A stretch of 64,000 bases of DNA from Brevundimonas sp. AJA228-03 (GTDB lineage: Bacteria; Pseudomonadota; Alphaproteobacteria; Caulobacterales; Caulobacteraceae): positions 2,175,001 through 2,239,000 of the forward strand of contig NZ_CP059297.1 of NCBI RefSeq assembly GCF_017795885.1. Direction: 5' to 3'. This document shows positions 44,851-56,125 of the stretch, one piece after another. A model generated the notes under the pieces. The model searched no databases. It saw only the letters and a program-made list of their open reading frames with translations, and was not told the origin of the DNA. Numbering within the stretch: the first letter of the stretch is position 1; each line of letters begins with the position of its first letter. The position numbers and the translations under genes were made by a program.

Positions 44851-45917
44851 CCGCCCGCGAAGAACGCATCGCGGCCCTCCATGCCGCCGCGAAGGCGCGC
44901 ATCCTGGTCCTCGACGGATCATGGGGCGTGATGATCCAGCGCGCCGAACTGTCCGAAGAGGATTTCCGCGGCGACCGTTTCGCCGGCCACAACGGCCAGA
45001 TGAAGGGCAACAACGACATCCTGTGCATCACCCGCCCGGATGTCATCGCTGACCTGCACGACCAGTATTTCGCCGCCGGGGCCGACATCTCCGAGACCAA
45101 CACCTTCTCGGCCACGGTCATCGCCCAGGACGACTATCACCTGGACGCCGATGCGGTGTGGGACATCAATCTGGAAGGCGCGAAACTGGCCCGCGCCTCG
45201 GCTGACCGCTGGACGGAGAAGGAACCACACAAGCCGCGTTTTGCCGCCGGATCGATCGGACCGCTGAACAAGATGCTGTCGATGTCGTCCGACGTGAACG
45301 ATCCCGGCGCGCGGCTGGTCACCTTCGACCAGGTCTATGAGGCCTATCGCCATCAGGTGAAGGCGCTGAACGAGGGCGGGGTCGACCTCTATCTGATCGA
45401 GACCATCACCGACACGCTGAACTGCAAGGCCGCGATCAAGGCCATCAAGGATCTGGAAGACGAGGGGATGGAGCCCCTGCCCATCTGGATTTCGGGCACC
45501 ATCACCGACCGGTCGGGCCGCACCCTGTCGGGCCAGACGGCCGAGGCCTTCTGGAACAGCGTGCGGCACGCCAGGCCGTTTGCTGTCGGCTTCAACTGCG
45601 CCTTGGGGGCCGATCTGATGCGGCCGTTCATCGCCGAACTGAGCCGGGTCGCCGACACCCTGGTCGCCGCCTATCCCAACGCCGGCCTGCCCAACGCCAT
45701 GGGCCAGTATGACGAGGAACCGCACCAGACGGCCCATTTCATCGAGGAATGGGCGGCTTCGCGTCTGGTCAACATCGTCGGCGGCTGCTGCGGCACGACG
45801 CCGGAGCATATCCGCCACACGGCCGAGGCGGTGTCGAAACTGCCGACGCGGGAGATCCCGGAGCGGCCGGTGGCGATGCGGCTGTCGGGGCTCGAACCGT
45901 TCGAGCTGGTGGCGTGA
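44847..45917 (+). CDS. metH1: Methionine synthase part 1, homocysteine S-methyltransferase domain
   Basis: 356 residues forming only the homocysteine/zinc barrel of cobalamin-dependent methionine synthase. RILVLDGSWGVMIQRAEL begins the barrel, and TNTFSATVIAQDDY follows. The zinc cysteines are in GFNCALGADLMRPFI and IVGGCCGTTPEHI. It ends right after the barrel, so the rest of MetH must come from another polypeptide. Separate metH1 and metH2 genes are known in Caulobacter and relatives. ATGA overlap with metF implies coupling. Confidence 0.93.
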   Translation: MTAREERIAALHAAAKARILVLDGSWGVMIQRAELSEEDFRGDRFAGHNGQMKGNNDILCITRPDVIADLHDQYFAAGADISETNTFSATVIAQDDYHLDADAVWDINLEGAKLARASADRWTEKEPHKPRFAAGSIGPLNKMLSMSSDVNDPGARLVTFDQVYEAYRHQVKALNEGGVDLYLIETITDTLNCKAAIKAIKDLEDEGMEPLPIWISGTITDRSGRTLSGQTAEAFWNSVRHARPFAVGFNCALGADLMRPFIAELSRVADTLVAAYPNAGLPNAMGQYDEEPHQTAHFIEEWAASRLVNIVGGCCGTTPEHIRHTAEAVSKLPTREIPERPVAMRLSGLEPFELVA

Positions 45918-45943
45918 CCCCATATACCCCCACCTCAGACCCA

Positions 45944-45971
45944 TTGACACCCCCCATAGGCCCCCTAGACT
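45944..45971 (+). promoter_or_regulatory. Predicted sigma-70 promoter of the inserted TA-like cassette
   Basis: TTGACA (45944-45949), 16-nt spacer, TAGACT (45966-45971), within the 83-bp gap after metH1. AGGGAG at 45988-45993 lies 7 nt before the ATG at 46001. This gives the inserted pair, and metH2 behind it, an independent promoter. Confidence 0.6.
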
Positions 45972-46000
45972 CTCTTCCGCTGCTGACAGGGAGATTTGAC

Positions 46001-46420
46001 ATGGGCGCTCAAGCCGAAACCGCTGTGAAAGACGTCGTCGTCTGGACCAAACACGTCCATGGCGATCGAAGGGTCACCGCGCGCCTCCAGTCCCTGAAGG
46101 GCGGCGAAGACCTGGAACTCGTCGTCGATGGCGTCCGTGGCCTGTGGCGCAAGATGGCCGATGGGGTGGACGGGCGCCCTACGTCCGGACTGCGTCCCGT
46201 CGGGCGGATGCAGACGTTCTGGAAGGAGTTGTATGCGTCACGTCGGGGGGAAACTGTTGTGATCGAACTTCCTGGCGATGAGGTTGCGGACGCGCCGCTG
46301 ATCTACCCCGCCGATCCCGACCCGAAGGTTCGGGCCGAGGCCTTGCAGGCCCTGTTAACGGCGGGCGGCGGGCACTCCTGCGGCGAACGTTGGACCCGCG
46401 ACGAATTGTACGACCGATGA
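46001..46420 (+). CDS. Probable antitoxin paired with PIN protein
   Basis: 139 residues from the ATG at 46001. The middle (HGDRRVTARLQSLKGGEDLE, then LVVDGVRGLWRKMADGVDGR) resembles SPOR-less antitoxin-like proteins that precede PIN genes, and the end is acidic (ADPDPKVRAEALQALL). No AbrB, RHH or Phd signature is obvious, so the antitoxin label rests on its position and on the ATGA overlap with the PIN gene. Its own ribosome site and promoter suggest independent expression. Confidence 0.65.
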   Translation: MGAQAETAVKDVVVWTKHVHGDRRVTARLQSLKGGEDLELVVDGVRGLWRKMADGVDGRPTSGLRPVGRMQTFWKELYASRRGETVVIELPGDEVADAPLIYPADPDPKVRAEALQALLTAGGGHSCGERWTRDELYDR

Positions 46421-46862
46421 TTTCCGCCGACACCAACGTCTTCGCCTACCTGTATGACGAAGACAGTCCGCAAAAGCAGGCTGTCGCGAGAGCTACGGTG
46501 GCGGCCTTGGCGGCGAAACAGGGAATCGTTGGCCTTCAGGTCGTCGGTGAACTGAACAATGTCCTGCGCCGCAAGATGGGTAAGACACCTTCAGAGGCCG
46601 CGCAGGCCGGGCGGCGTCTGATCGGGGCATTTTCGGTCTTTCCCCCCACCCGTCAGGCCGCGGTCTGGGCCCTTGAGCAGGCAGGCGCTGCAACGCTTCA
46701 GTACTGGGACGCCCTTCTGCTGGCGTCAGCGCGTCAGGCGGGCGTGGACACGCTCCTGACCGAAGACCTGTCCGACGGGGCCGAGATCAACGGCGTCCTC
46801 ATCATCAATCCGTTCGGCGAGCAGGGTCTGAGTCCGCGAGCGAGACAGGTTCTGGAGATCTA

Positions 46863-46863
<1 letters not shown>
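46417..46863 (+). CDS. PIN-domain ribonuclease, VapC-like toxin
   Basis: 148 residues from the ATG at 46417. The PIN acid residues are visible: [13 protein letters not shown] (first Asp), [11 protein letters not shown] (Glu), [10 protein letters not shown] (Asp) and LLTEDLSDG (last Asp). This set is that of VapC-type Mg-dependent RNases. The stop TAG at 46861-46863 overlaps the GTG of metH2 by one base, so toxin translation may lead directly into metH2. Confidence 0.87.
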
Positions 46864-49531
<2,668 letters not shown>

Positions 49532-49537
49532 CTGTCC

Positions 49538-49734
49538 CCTTCTCCCCTTGCGGGAGAAGGTGGCCGAGCCCCCCGGTCCGATCTTCGATCGGCCGGAGGA
49601 CAGGCTCCGCGAGGTCGGCTGAGGGGTGACTCCCGGTCTTGCTGATCGGCGTCTGCTCGCCTCATGTCATTTGCGTCGCCGTACCCCTCATCCGTCAGCC
49701 TTCGGCTGCCACCTTCTCCCGCAAGGGGAGAAGG
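49538..49734. repeat. Pair of inverted REP-like hairpins behind metH2
   Basis: CCTTCTCCC/GGGAGAAGG hairpins lie at 49538-49560 and 49712-49734. They are part of a 27-nt sequence present in opposite orientations (ending GGTGGC on the left and beginning GCCACC on the right). The internal 150 bp is non-coding and GC-rich. The two hairpins may act as terminators for metH2 and the convergent gene, and resemble repeats common in Caulobacterales intergenic DNA. Confidence 0.85.
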
Positions 49735-49740
49735 CGTCTA

Positions 49741-50316
49741 TTACCCCTTCGGCTGACCGGTCTCGTCCAGACCGGCGTCATCCAGCGTTTCCGGCGGGGT
49801 GGTGATGTTCTCGCGGACGCGGCGCGCGGCGTGCTCGCACCGGCCCGGCAGGCCGAAGAACAGGCCGAAGGCTTCGCTGCGCACGCGTTCGTCGGTCTGC
49901 GCCATCAACGGCGTCCATTTGGCCGCGGCCCCGGCGGCGGCCGCTTCGGCGGCGGCACGCGTGGCGGGCGTCTGGCGCGCGGCCCCGATCCGGAGCGCCT
50001 CACGGAAGTCCGTCGCCTCCAGCCCGCCCAGCCGCATGATCTCGCGATCCAGATCGTCTGCCGTGGTCAGGGTCCGTCCCAGCGCAATGTGTCCCTCGAC
50101 AAGGGCCGCACACCAGGCCACCAGCGGATAATCCTGTTCCGGCGCGCCGCGCGGCAGGGGCGTGGCATAGGCGATGGCCTCACGGGCGTTGCGGGCGGCG
50201 ACACTTTCGCCTCCACCGCGAGCGGTGGTGATGGGCCCGTCTGCGTCCTGGCTACGGGCGGGTGACTGAACGGCGAGGGCCAGAGCGAGAAGCGAGGCGG
50301 CGAAGAGCGTGCGCAT
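49741..50316 (-). CDS. Secreted hypothetical protein
   Basis: 191 residues from the ATG at 50316 (MRTLFAASLLALALAVQSPA) with a clean signal peptide. The mature part is helical and Ala-rich, with one Cys in LVAWCAALVEG and a second in LPGRCEHAARRV, which could form a disulfide. No family is recognised. It precedes the TonB receptor on the same strand order but is separated from it by a terminator. Confidence 0.7.
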   Translation of the reverse strand: MRTLFAASLLALALAVQSPARSQDADGPITTARGGGESVAARNAREAIAYATPLPRGAPEQDYPLVAWCAALVEGHIALGRTLTTADDLDREIMRLGGLEATDFREALRIGAARQTPATRAAAEAAAAGAAAKWTPLMAQTDERVRSEAFGLFFGLPGRCEHAARRVRENITTPPETLDDAGLDETGQPKG

Positions 50317-50422
50317 GAGTAGTCCGGTGTTCGGTACAAAGGAGATCAACGTGACAGTCTGTCGAACACAGCGATGGTTTTTCTGCGACCCCTGATCGCG
50401 GATCGACAGCAGGCAACAAAAA

Positions 50423-50450
50423 GGGTGGCGGACCCGAAGATCCGCCACCC
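50423..50450 (-). terminator. Intrinsic terminator after the TonB receptor gene
   Basis: GGGTGGCGGA pairs with TCCGCCACCC around an 8-nt loop. On the minus strand it is followed by TTTTTGTT, so it ends the leftward receptor transcript. Confidence 0.88.
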
Positions 50451-50474
50451 CGTCTGCTCATACAGGCGTCTGTT

Positions 50475-53400
50475 CTAGAACTTGATCGACGCGCTCAGAC
50501 GCACGAAGCGGGGCGTCTGGTAAGAGGTGACCTTGCCGAAGTTCGGGTTGACCTGGCCCGGGCCCGGATAGACGCCGATATCGATCTCGCCGAACTCGTT
50601 GAAGTCGAGCTCATTGTTGCTGGCGAATACGTTGAACACATCGGCCCGCAGCGTCACGCCCTCACCCGGAATACCCCAGCGATCGCTGATCGTATAGGCG
50701 AACGTCAGGTCGACCTGGGTCAGCCAGTCGCTTTCGAACAGCGAACCCCGCGGCGTGGATTCCGACTTACCGTCGCCGTTCCTGTCGCAGTACCACGAGG
50801 CGGCACCGTAGTAGGCGGCGAACAGATCGTCGTCGGTCTTCGGATCCGTCTCGGGGTGAACGCCCTGACAGCCGAACAGGCGCGGCGACTGAACGATGAT
50901 GTTCGTGCCGATATTGAAGGCGGGCGTAACCTGCCAGTTGCCATAGGCCTTGAACGAGTGTTCGCGATGGTTCGGCAGCTTGCCAGAGGCACCGTCCGCA
51001 AGGCCGGGGACGTCGTAGTCCTGGGTCAGGCCGGGATCGGCCTGGCCGTTATCGGACTTGAGGGCACCCTCATAGTTACCTTCGTTGTTCGACCAGAGGT
51101 AGCTGACGCGACCACCCCAGACGCCGTCGAAGGCGCGTTCCAGGGTAAACTCCGCCGCCGTGTACTCGCGGACAGGTTTCGGAAAGCGCAGGTCCGAAGC
51201 CGACAGGGTGACCTGGCGATCCGTCGTGATGCGTCCGCCCGAAGCCTTCGCCAGATCGGAACCGGCCAGGGTCACGGTCACGTCCTGACCGGGGTTGGCC
51301 AGAACATACTGGTGGAAGCCAGACCAGACCGAATAGCAGCTGGCGGCCGTCAGACCGCCGCCGGCAGCCGCGCAGTAAGCCTGCAGGGCGCTGTCGATGG
51401 CGATGTCGTCGATGGCACGGCCCAGATCACGATAGGTGCCGGTGACGCTGGCGGTGAAGTCACCCCAGTCGTTGCTGAACTCCTGCGAGTAGCCAAGGAT
51501 GAACTCGTCCACGTACATCGGGGCCAGCTCGGCATCGACCTGGGTGTTGGTCGGGCGGGTGGTGCCGTCCGCCAGGGTGACGGACGAGAACAGCGTGCCC
51601 AGGATCGGCTGATCGTTGTCGTCACGAATGCCGTCCTGGTTGGCGTCGATCGCCAGGTTACCGTTGGCCGTATTCAGGTTGTAGGTATCGCGGAAGTAGA
51701 GCTCGCGACCAGCGAGGCGCTGGTTGGTGTTGAGCGCGACCGGCAGGAAGTAACGGCCATAGGAGCCGAACAGCTTGGCGGTGCGATCGCCGAACACATC
51801 ATAGGTGGCACCCAGACGCGGAGCGATCTGGTTCTTGATGTCGACGAAGACGTCGCCCGAGATATTGGCGTTCTCGAAGCTTTCCGCACGCAGGCCAAGG
51901 TTCAGGGTCAAGCGATCAGTGACCTGCCAGCTGTCCTGGAGGTAAAGGGCGTTCTGGGTCGATTCCCAGCTACCGTCGTTGTTGTAGACTTCCACGCGGA
52001 CCCGACGCGGCGAGCCGATCAGCGCAGGACGCGCCCCAGCTGTCGCAGCCGTGAACGGCGACTGGTAGCGGTAGGCGACGCCGCCAGTGCGGGTGCCCGA
52101 GCAGTTCAGGGCGTCAGCCCCGACAGCCGTGTTGATCGGGCTGGAGCGGCAGATGTTGAAGCCCCGCCCCGAACGCGACAGCGTCTGGGAACCGGACAGG
52201 TTTTCGTTGTCGATACCGGCGCGGACGTGGTGCGCACCCCACAGGTTGAAATAGACATCGACATCGAAGCGCAGCATTTCGCGCTTGTCGTCATTGGTGC
52301 CGGGCGAGCCGACCAGCCAGTTGCCGCGCTGGGCGGTCAGAGGGGCGGCGACATCCTCGACGCCGTCGCGGTTGTAGTCGAAGCCCGTGATGTCGGTGAT
52401 CACCGGATTGACGTCTTCCGCCGACGTCGACGAGGAGTTGTTGTTCGTCTCGCCATAGGCCAGCGACGTCGTCAGCCAGTCGGTCCATTGTCCGGTGTAG
52501 CGGATGACCCAGTTATCCCCGCCGGACGTGTTCTGATAGGTGCCGTCGTTTCGCGAATTCGGCGTGGGCGTGCCGGCGAAGAAGGTCGTCTGAGTGACGT
52601 CCTGAGTGGTCTCGTCGGAGAAGTAGGTGCCTTCGAGGCGATGACCATCGGCGATGATGTAGTCGATCTTGCCGCCGTAGACCGGGCTGTCGTCCTCGAC
52701 CTTGAAGCCCTGGTTGGAGGTATTCTGATTGTAGGACTCGCGATAACGCTGGTTGTACAGGCCGTACACGAACAGGCGGTCCTGGATGATCGGGCCACCG
52801 GCCTCAAGGATCACATCCCAGCTTTCGAGGGTGTCGAGATCGTTCAGTGCCAGATAGGTGTTCGGCGAGTAGCTGCGAAGCGCTTCAGGCTCCCACAAGG
52901 AGGTGATACCGAATTCCCATTCGTTTCCGCCCGACTTGGTGGTGGCGTTGATCACGCCGCCGGTGCCGCGACCGAACTCAGCCGAATAGCCGCCGGTCTT
53001 GGTTTCAAAGGTCTCGAAGAACTCGAACGGCACGGATGCGCCGCCCAGGAAGCTGACGAAGTCGGTGATGTTCAGCCCGTTGACGAAGAAGGTGTTCTCA
53101 CCCGCAGACGAACCGGAGATCGACGGAATGCCGCCGAACGCCGCGTCGCCCGAGGTCACGCCGGGAGCCAGCAGGGCCAGGGCTGTGCCGCTGCGCCCCA
53201 GAGGCACGTTGGACGCCAGTTCTTCCACGTCGACGCTCAGGCCGGTTGTGGTGGTGTCGAAGTCGGAAACAGCGGTGCGGACGCCGACGACGACGATTTC
53301 GCCAACGTTATCCGCAGCCGCGCCGGCGCGGCCGACGGTGAAGATGGCGGAGGTGGTGCCGCCCACGCCGACCGTGACGGCTTCCGAGAAGGCGTCAAAG

Positions 53401-53717
53401 CCGCTGGCGTTGATGGAGACGGTATAGCTGCCGGGAGGCAGGGCGACAGCGCGGAAACTGCCCGAAGCGTCCGAAGTCAGCGTGCGGCTGAAGCCCTGGG
53501 CGTCGGACGTTACGGTGACGGACGCGCCGCTGACCGGAGACCCGCTCTGGTCGCTGACGGTGCCCGACAGGGCACCCTGGGTCGCCGAGGCCTGAGCCAT
53601 GGCCACGCCAGGTACAGCCATCAGGGCGATCGAAGGAACCATGGCCGCGGCGAAAATCGCGACACCACCGATCATGGTCGACGCCAGAAGGCGTCCACGG
53701 ACGGTTTCAACTTTCAC
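50475..53717 (-). CDS. TonB-dependent receptor with N-terminal Ig-like domain (Oar type)
   Basis: 1080 residues. The signal peptide ends at VAMAQA. A CarboxypepD-reg-like beta-sandwich follows (GALSGTVSDQSGSPVSGASV, then PPGSYTVSINASGF), then a plug (GEIVVVGVRTAVSDF and SGSSAGENTFFVNGLNITDF) and a 22-strand barrel. The barrel includes RAGIDNENLSGS, QDSWQVTDRLTLNLGLRAES and the terminal SASIKF ending in Phe. This is the Oar/SusC-like architecture, suited to import of peptides or oligosaccharides. It is divergent from a sulfotransferase gene. Confidence 0.93.
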   Translation of the reverse strand: MKVETVRGRLLASTMIGGVAIFAAAMVPSIALMAVPGVAMAQASATQGALSGTVSDQSGSPVSGASVTVTSDAQGFSRTLTSDASGSFRAVALPPGSYTVSINASGFDAFSEAVTVGVGGTTSAIFTVGRAGAAADNVGEIVVVGVRTAVSDFDTTTTGLSVDVEELASNVPLGRSGTALALLAPGVTSGDAAFGGIPSISGSSAGENTFFVNGLNITDFVSFLGGASVPFEFFETFETKTGGYSAEFGRGTGGVINATTKSGGNEWEFGITSLWEPEALRSYSPNTYLALNDLDTLESWDVILEAGGPIIQDRLFVYGLYNQRYRESYNQNTSNQGFKVEDDSPVYGGKIDYIIADGHRLEGTYFSDETTQDVTQTTFFAGTPTPNSRNDGTYQNTSGGDNWVIRYTGQWTDWLTTSLAYGETNNNSSSTSAEDVNPVITDITGFDYNRDGVEDVAAPLTAQRGNWLVGSPGTNDDKREMLRFDVDVYFNLWGAHHVRAGIDNENLSGSQTLSRSGRGFNICRSSPINTAVGADALNCSGTRTGGVAYRYQSPFTAATAGARPALIGSPRRVRVEVYNNDGSWESTQNALYLQDSWQVTDRLTLNLGLRAESFENANISGDVFVDIKNQIAPRLGATYDVFGDRTAKLFGSYGRYFLPVALNTNQRLAGRELYFRDTYNLNTANGNLAIDANQDGIRDDNDQPILGTLFSSVTLADGTTRPTNTQVDAELAPMYVDEFILGYSQEFSNDWGDFTASVTGTYRDLGRAIDDIAIDSALQAYCAAAGGGLTAASCYSVWSGFHQYVLANPGQDVTVTLAGSDLAKASGGRITTDRQVTLSASDLRFPKPVREYTAAEFTLERAFDGVWGGRVSYLWSNNEGNYEGALKSDNGQADPGLTQDYDVPGLADGASGKLPNHREHSFKAYGNWQVTPAFNIGTNIIVQSPRLFGCQGVHPETDPKTDDDLFAAYYGAASWYCDRNGDGKSESTPRGSLFESDWLTQVDLTFAYTISDRWGIPGEGVTLRADVFNVFASNNELDFNEFGEIDIGVYPGPGQVNPNFGKVTSYQTPRFVRLSASIKF

Positions 53718-53815
53718 TGTCTACTCTCCAGCTGCGCAAATTGGGCTCCCGGCAGGGTCCACCCAACGCTCCGTCGCAATCAAACATCACGACTCCCTGT
53801 CACGAGTGTAATCTT

Positions 53816-53828
53816 CGTAATGATTACG
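53816..53828. promoter_or_regulatory. Palindrome CGTAATGATTACG between TonB receptor and sulfotransferase
   Basis: A 13-bp perfect dyad lies in the A/T-richer divergent intergenic region. A second TAAT/ATTA-like half is close by. It could be an operator or the upstream part of a promoter. No known regulator is assigned. Confidence 0.35.
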
Positions 53829-53964
53829 TCCACGTAAATGCTTCAGTCCCGCCACATTCCGCCTCAAACTGTCACCGTTGCGCCACATCCTTGAAACGTG
53901 GCCTCAAAGGTAAGAAGGGTGTCAGCCCTTACCCCATTCCCGCGCGCGGGACAGGAAACGCGCC

Positions 53965-55458
53965 TTGTTGCAAAACCAGCGACCCATCACGACACCAAAT
54001 GCTGCTGAGCGCGTGAACGCCGCGCTTGCCGCCTTCCAGAGGAGAGACCGGGACGCGGCTGCAGCCCACCTCGCTCATGCCGTGAACAGTGCGAGCGATT
54101 TCGGGACAAAGTGGGGGGCTGTGTCACGGCTCGCGTCGACCATCGGGGCCATTTCCGTCGCCCTGATTGCGGCCGAGCGCTACGCACGGGTCAATCCGGC
54201 TGATCCAGGCCCTCGGCTGGCCTACGGCCAGATGCTGGCGCTCCACGGGCGCGTCCAGGCTGCCTGCAACGTTGGTCGCGCCCTGACGATCGAGCAACCG
54301 AACAACTCTGCCGGATGGCATTTCCTGGGGACCTGCCTGGCGCAGGTCGGCGATATCGAGGCGTCGAATGCTGCGCTTCGACAGGCCATGTCGCTGCACA
54401 CCGATGCCTCGGCGATGGCCTGGTCCTGGCAGGCGCTGGCCGAGTCCAAGACGTTCGCGGCCGGCGACCCCGACCTGCAGTCGATGCTCGACCTGCTGCA
54501 GCGGCTCCCGAATGGACCGGCGGGCGAGGAAGCGCGCAGCGTGCTGAAATATGCACTGGGCAAGGCCTGGGATAATCTCGGCGAAATCGACAGAGCCTTT
54601 GCTGCCTATTCGGAAGGCGCTGCGGTCATGCAGAGACTTCGGGGCTACCAGGCGGCAGACACGGACGCCTTTGTTGATCAGGTGATCCAGGGCTGGACCG
54701 CTGATTTCGCAGCCCGGCTGCCCGTCGTGGAGACTCGCTCGAACAGGCCGATCTTTGTGTTCGGCCTGCCGCGATCCGGCACCACCTTGATCGAGCAGAT
54801 TCTGGTCAGCCACGCTGACGTGACCGACGGTGCCGAGATCAATTATTTCAGTACGGCGGCCATGCCCATCCAGGGCTTCACCCCCGCGGCGGTGTCGGCA
54901 TTCGCGGCCTCAAATGGTGCCAGGGGATTCGAAGCGATCGGTCGGGCCTATCTGACGATGCTCGACGAGCGATTTGGGCCCGATGGCCGGATCGTGGACA
55001 AGACACTGAACCACAGCCGCTATCTGGGCCTGATCCGCCACATTCTGCCCGATGCGCGCTTTATCTGGCTGAAACGGTCTGCCGGCGCTGTGGCCTGGTC
55101 CTGCTTCCGCACACGCTTTTCGCAGGGAGTCGACTGGAGCTGGTCGCAGGAGGATATGGGTCGCTATTTCCGGGGCGAGGACCGCTTACGCGAGCATTGG
55201 ACGGAGCAGTTGGGCGACGCCGTCCTGACGCTGCCCTACGATGAGTTGGTCGGTGACATCGAGCCGTGGATCGACCGGATCATTCAGCACGTCGGTCTGC
55301 CGCCCCAGGCCGGGCTCAGCGACTTCCACAAGACCAGGCGCGCCGTAACGACCGCCAGTTTCGCCCAGGTCCGGAAACCGCTCTACACCAGTTCGCGGGA
55401 CGCATGGCGGCGCTACGAGAGCCACCTGGAGCCGTTCTTCAAGGCCTATCAAGGCTGA
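53965..55458 (+). CDS. TPR-containing sulfotransferase
   Basis: 497 residues. N-terminal helical repeats (ADPGPRLAYGQMLALHGRVQ and NNSAGWHFLGTCLAQVGDIE) are TPR-like, with a C-terminal PAPS-dependent fold. FGLPRSGTTLIEQILVSHAD is the 5'-phosphosulfate loop, and RHILPDARFIWLKRSAGAVA the 3'-phosphate loop. The start is a TTG at 53965 with AGGAAA upstream; an ATG further in is possible. It would sulfate a carbohydrate, peptide or lipid. It is divergent from the TonB receptor, a pairing seen in Caulobacterales. Confidence 0.88.
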   Translation: MLQNQRPITTPNAAERVNAALAAFQRRDRDAAAAHLAHAVNSASDFGTKWGAVSRLASTIGAISVALIAAERYARVNPADPGPRLAYGQMLALHGRVQAACNVGRALTIEQPNNSAGWHFLGTCLAQVGDIEASNAALRQAMSLHTDASAMAWSWQALAESKTFAAGDPDLQSMLDLLQRLPNGPAGEEARSVLKYALGKAWDNLGEIDRAFAAYSEGAAVMQRLRGYQAADTDAFVDQVIQGWTADFAARLPVVETRSNRPIFVFGLPRSGTTLIEQILVSHADVTDGAEINYFSTAAMPIQGFTPAAVSAFAASNGARGFEAIGRAYLTMLDERFGPDGRIVDKTLNHSRYLGLIRHILPDARFIWLKRSAGAVAWSCFRTRFSQGVDWSWSQEDMGRYFRGEDRLREHWTEQLGDAVLTLPYDELVGDIEPWIDRIIQHVGLPPQAGLSDFHKTRRAVTTASFAQVRKPLYTSSRDAWRRYESHLEPFFKAYQG

Positions 55459-55480
55459 AAGCCCCCGCAGGAGTCCCCGC

Positions 55481-55897
55481 ATGACCGCCTTCTACCAGAC
55501 CCTGGACGCGGGGACCCTTGTCGCCCCGCAGATCGCCCTCGACAGTCTCGCGGCGTTCGCCGACGCGGGTGTCGTCGTCGTGATCAGCCATCGTCCGGAT
55601 AATGAAGACCCCGGTCAACCTTCGGCCGACGAAATGGCCAGCGCTGTGGCGGCCGCAGGCATGCGGTTCGTCCATGCTCCCGTTCGGGGTCTTCCGGACG
55701 AGGCGGCGGTGACCGCGACTGCGACGGCCATTGCGGCTCTCGAGCCTCAGGAACGTGTCCTGATGTTCTGTCGCTCGGGCACCCGGTCCGCCATGGCCTG
55801 GGCGTTGGCCATGCGGGCGCTGGATCGGTCCGATGCGCAGACCTTGCGCGAAGCCGCCGCCGCAGCGGGCTATGACCTCAGCCGGCTGCCGCTCTAG
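55481..55897 (+). CDS. TIGR01244/Blh-like phosphatase-fold protein
   Basis: 138 residues with the short phosphatase/rhodanese-like fold. The signature FCRSGTRSAMAWALAM holds the P-loop Cys and Arg (CxxGxR type). VVVISHRPDNEDPGQPSADE is the N-terminal family box. It lies 22 bp after the sulfotransferase. It belongs to the family fused to beta-lactamase-like domains in Blh proteins involved in sulfide or persulfide handling, but here it is stand-alone, and a separate MBL gene lies nearby. Confidence 0.85.
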   Translation: MTAFYQTLDAGTLVAPQIALDSLAAFADAGVVVVISHRPDNEDPGQPSADEMASAVAAAGMRFVHAPVRGLPDEAAVTATATAIAALEPQERVLMFCRSGTRSAMAWALAMRALDRSDAQTLREAAAAAGYDLSRLPL

Positions 55898-56043
55898 CGG
55901 CTGATCGCAGTCCGCGCGGCGTAGGGGATCGGTTCCGGATCGCCACAGGATGCCAGGACCAGTTGTGCGGCCATCAGGCACAGCATGGCCGCCGCGACGG
56001 GCTGGAGCCGGCTTGAGACAGTCAGTGCGATTGATCGGGCCAA
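55894..56043 (-). CDS. Short putative lipoprotein, 49 residues
   Basis: A 49-codon ORF on the minus strand, overlapping the phosphatase-like gene's last bases. It begins with TTG at 56043 after GGAG 8 nt upstream. The sequence has a hydrophobic signal (AAAMLCLMAAQLVLASCGD) with lipobox LASC and a short charged tail. The ribosome site, signal and lipobox agree, and this supports a real gene. An ATG at 55986 would give 30 residues. Confidence 0.5.
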   Translation of the reverse strand: MARSIALTVSSRLQPVAAAMLCLMAAQLVLASCGDPEPIPYAARTAISR

Positions 56044-56125
56044 GACAGGTGCTCCAGAACAGGTTTACGTTCTGTTAAGGCAAGGAACGGGCCGTCGTCC
56101 TTCGTGCCATTTCGAGACCAGCGTC

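Noticed and set aside
50856-53837. 993-codon open frame antisense to the TonB receptor
   Set aside because: It is a mirror of high third-position GC in the receptor gene. Its product is low-complexity Arg/Val/Gly text with no domain, and the receptor frame has clear motifs.
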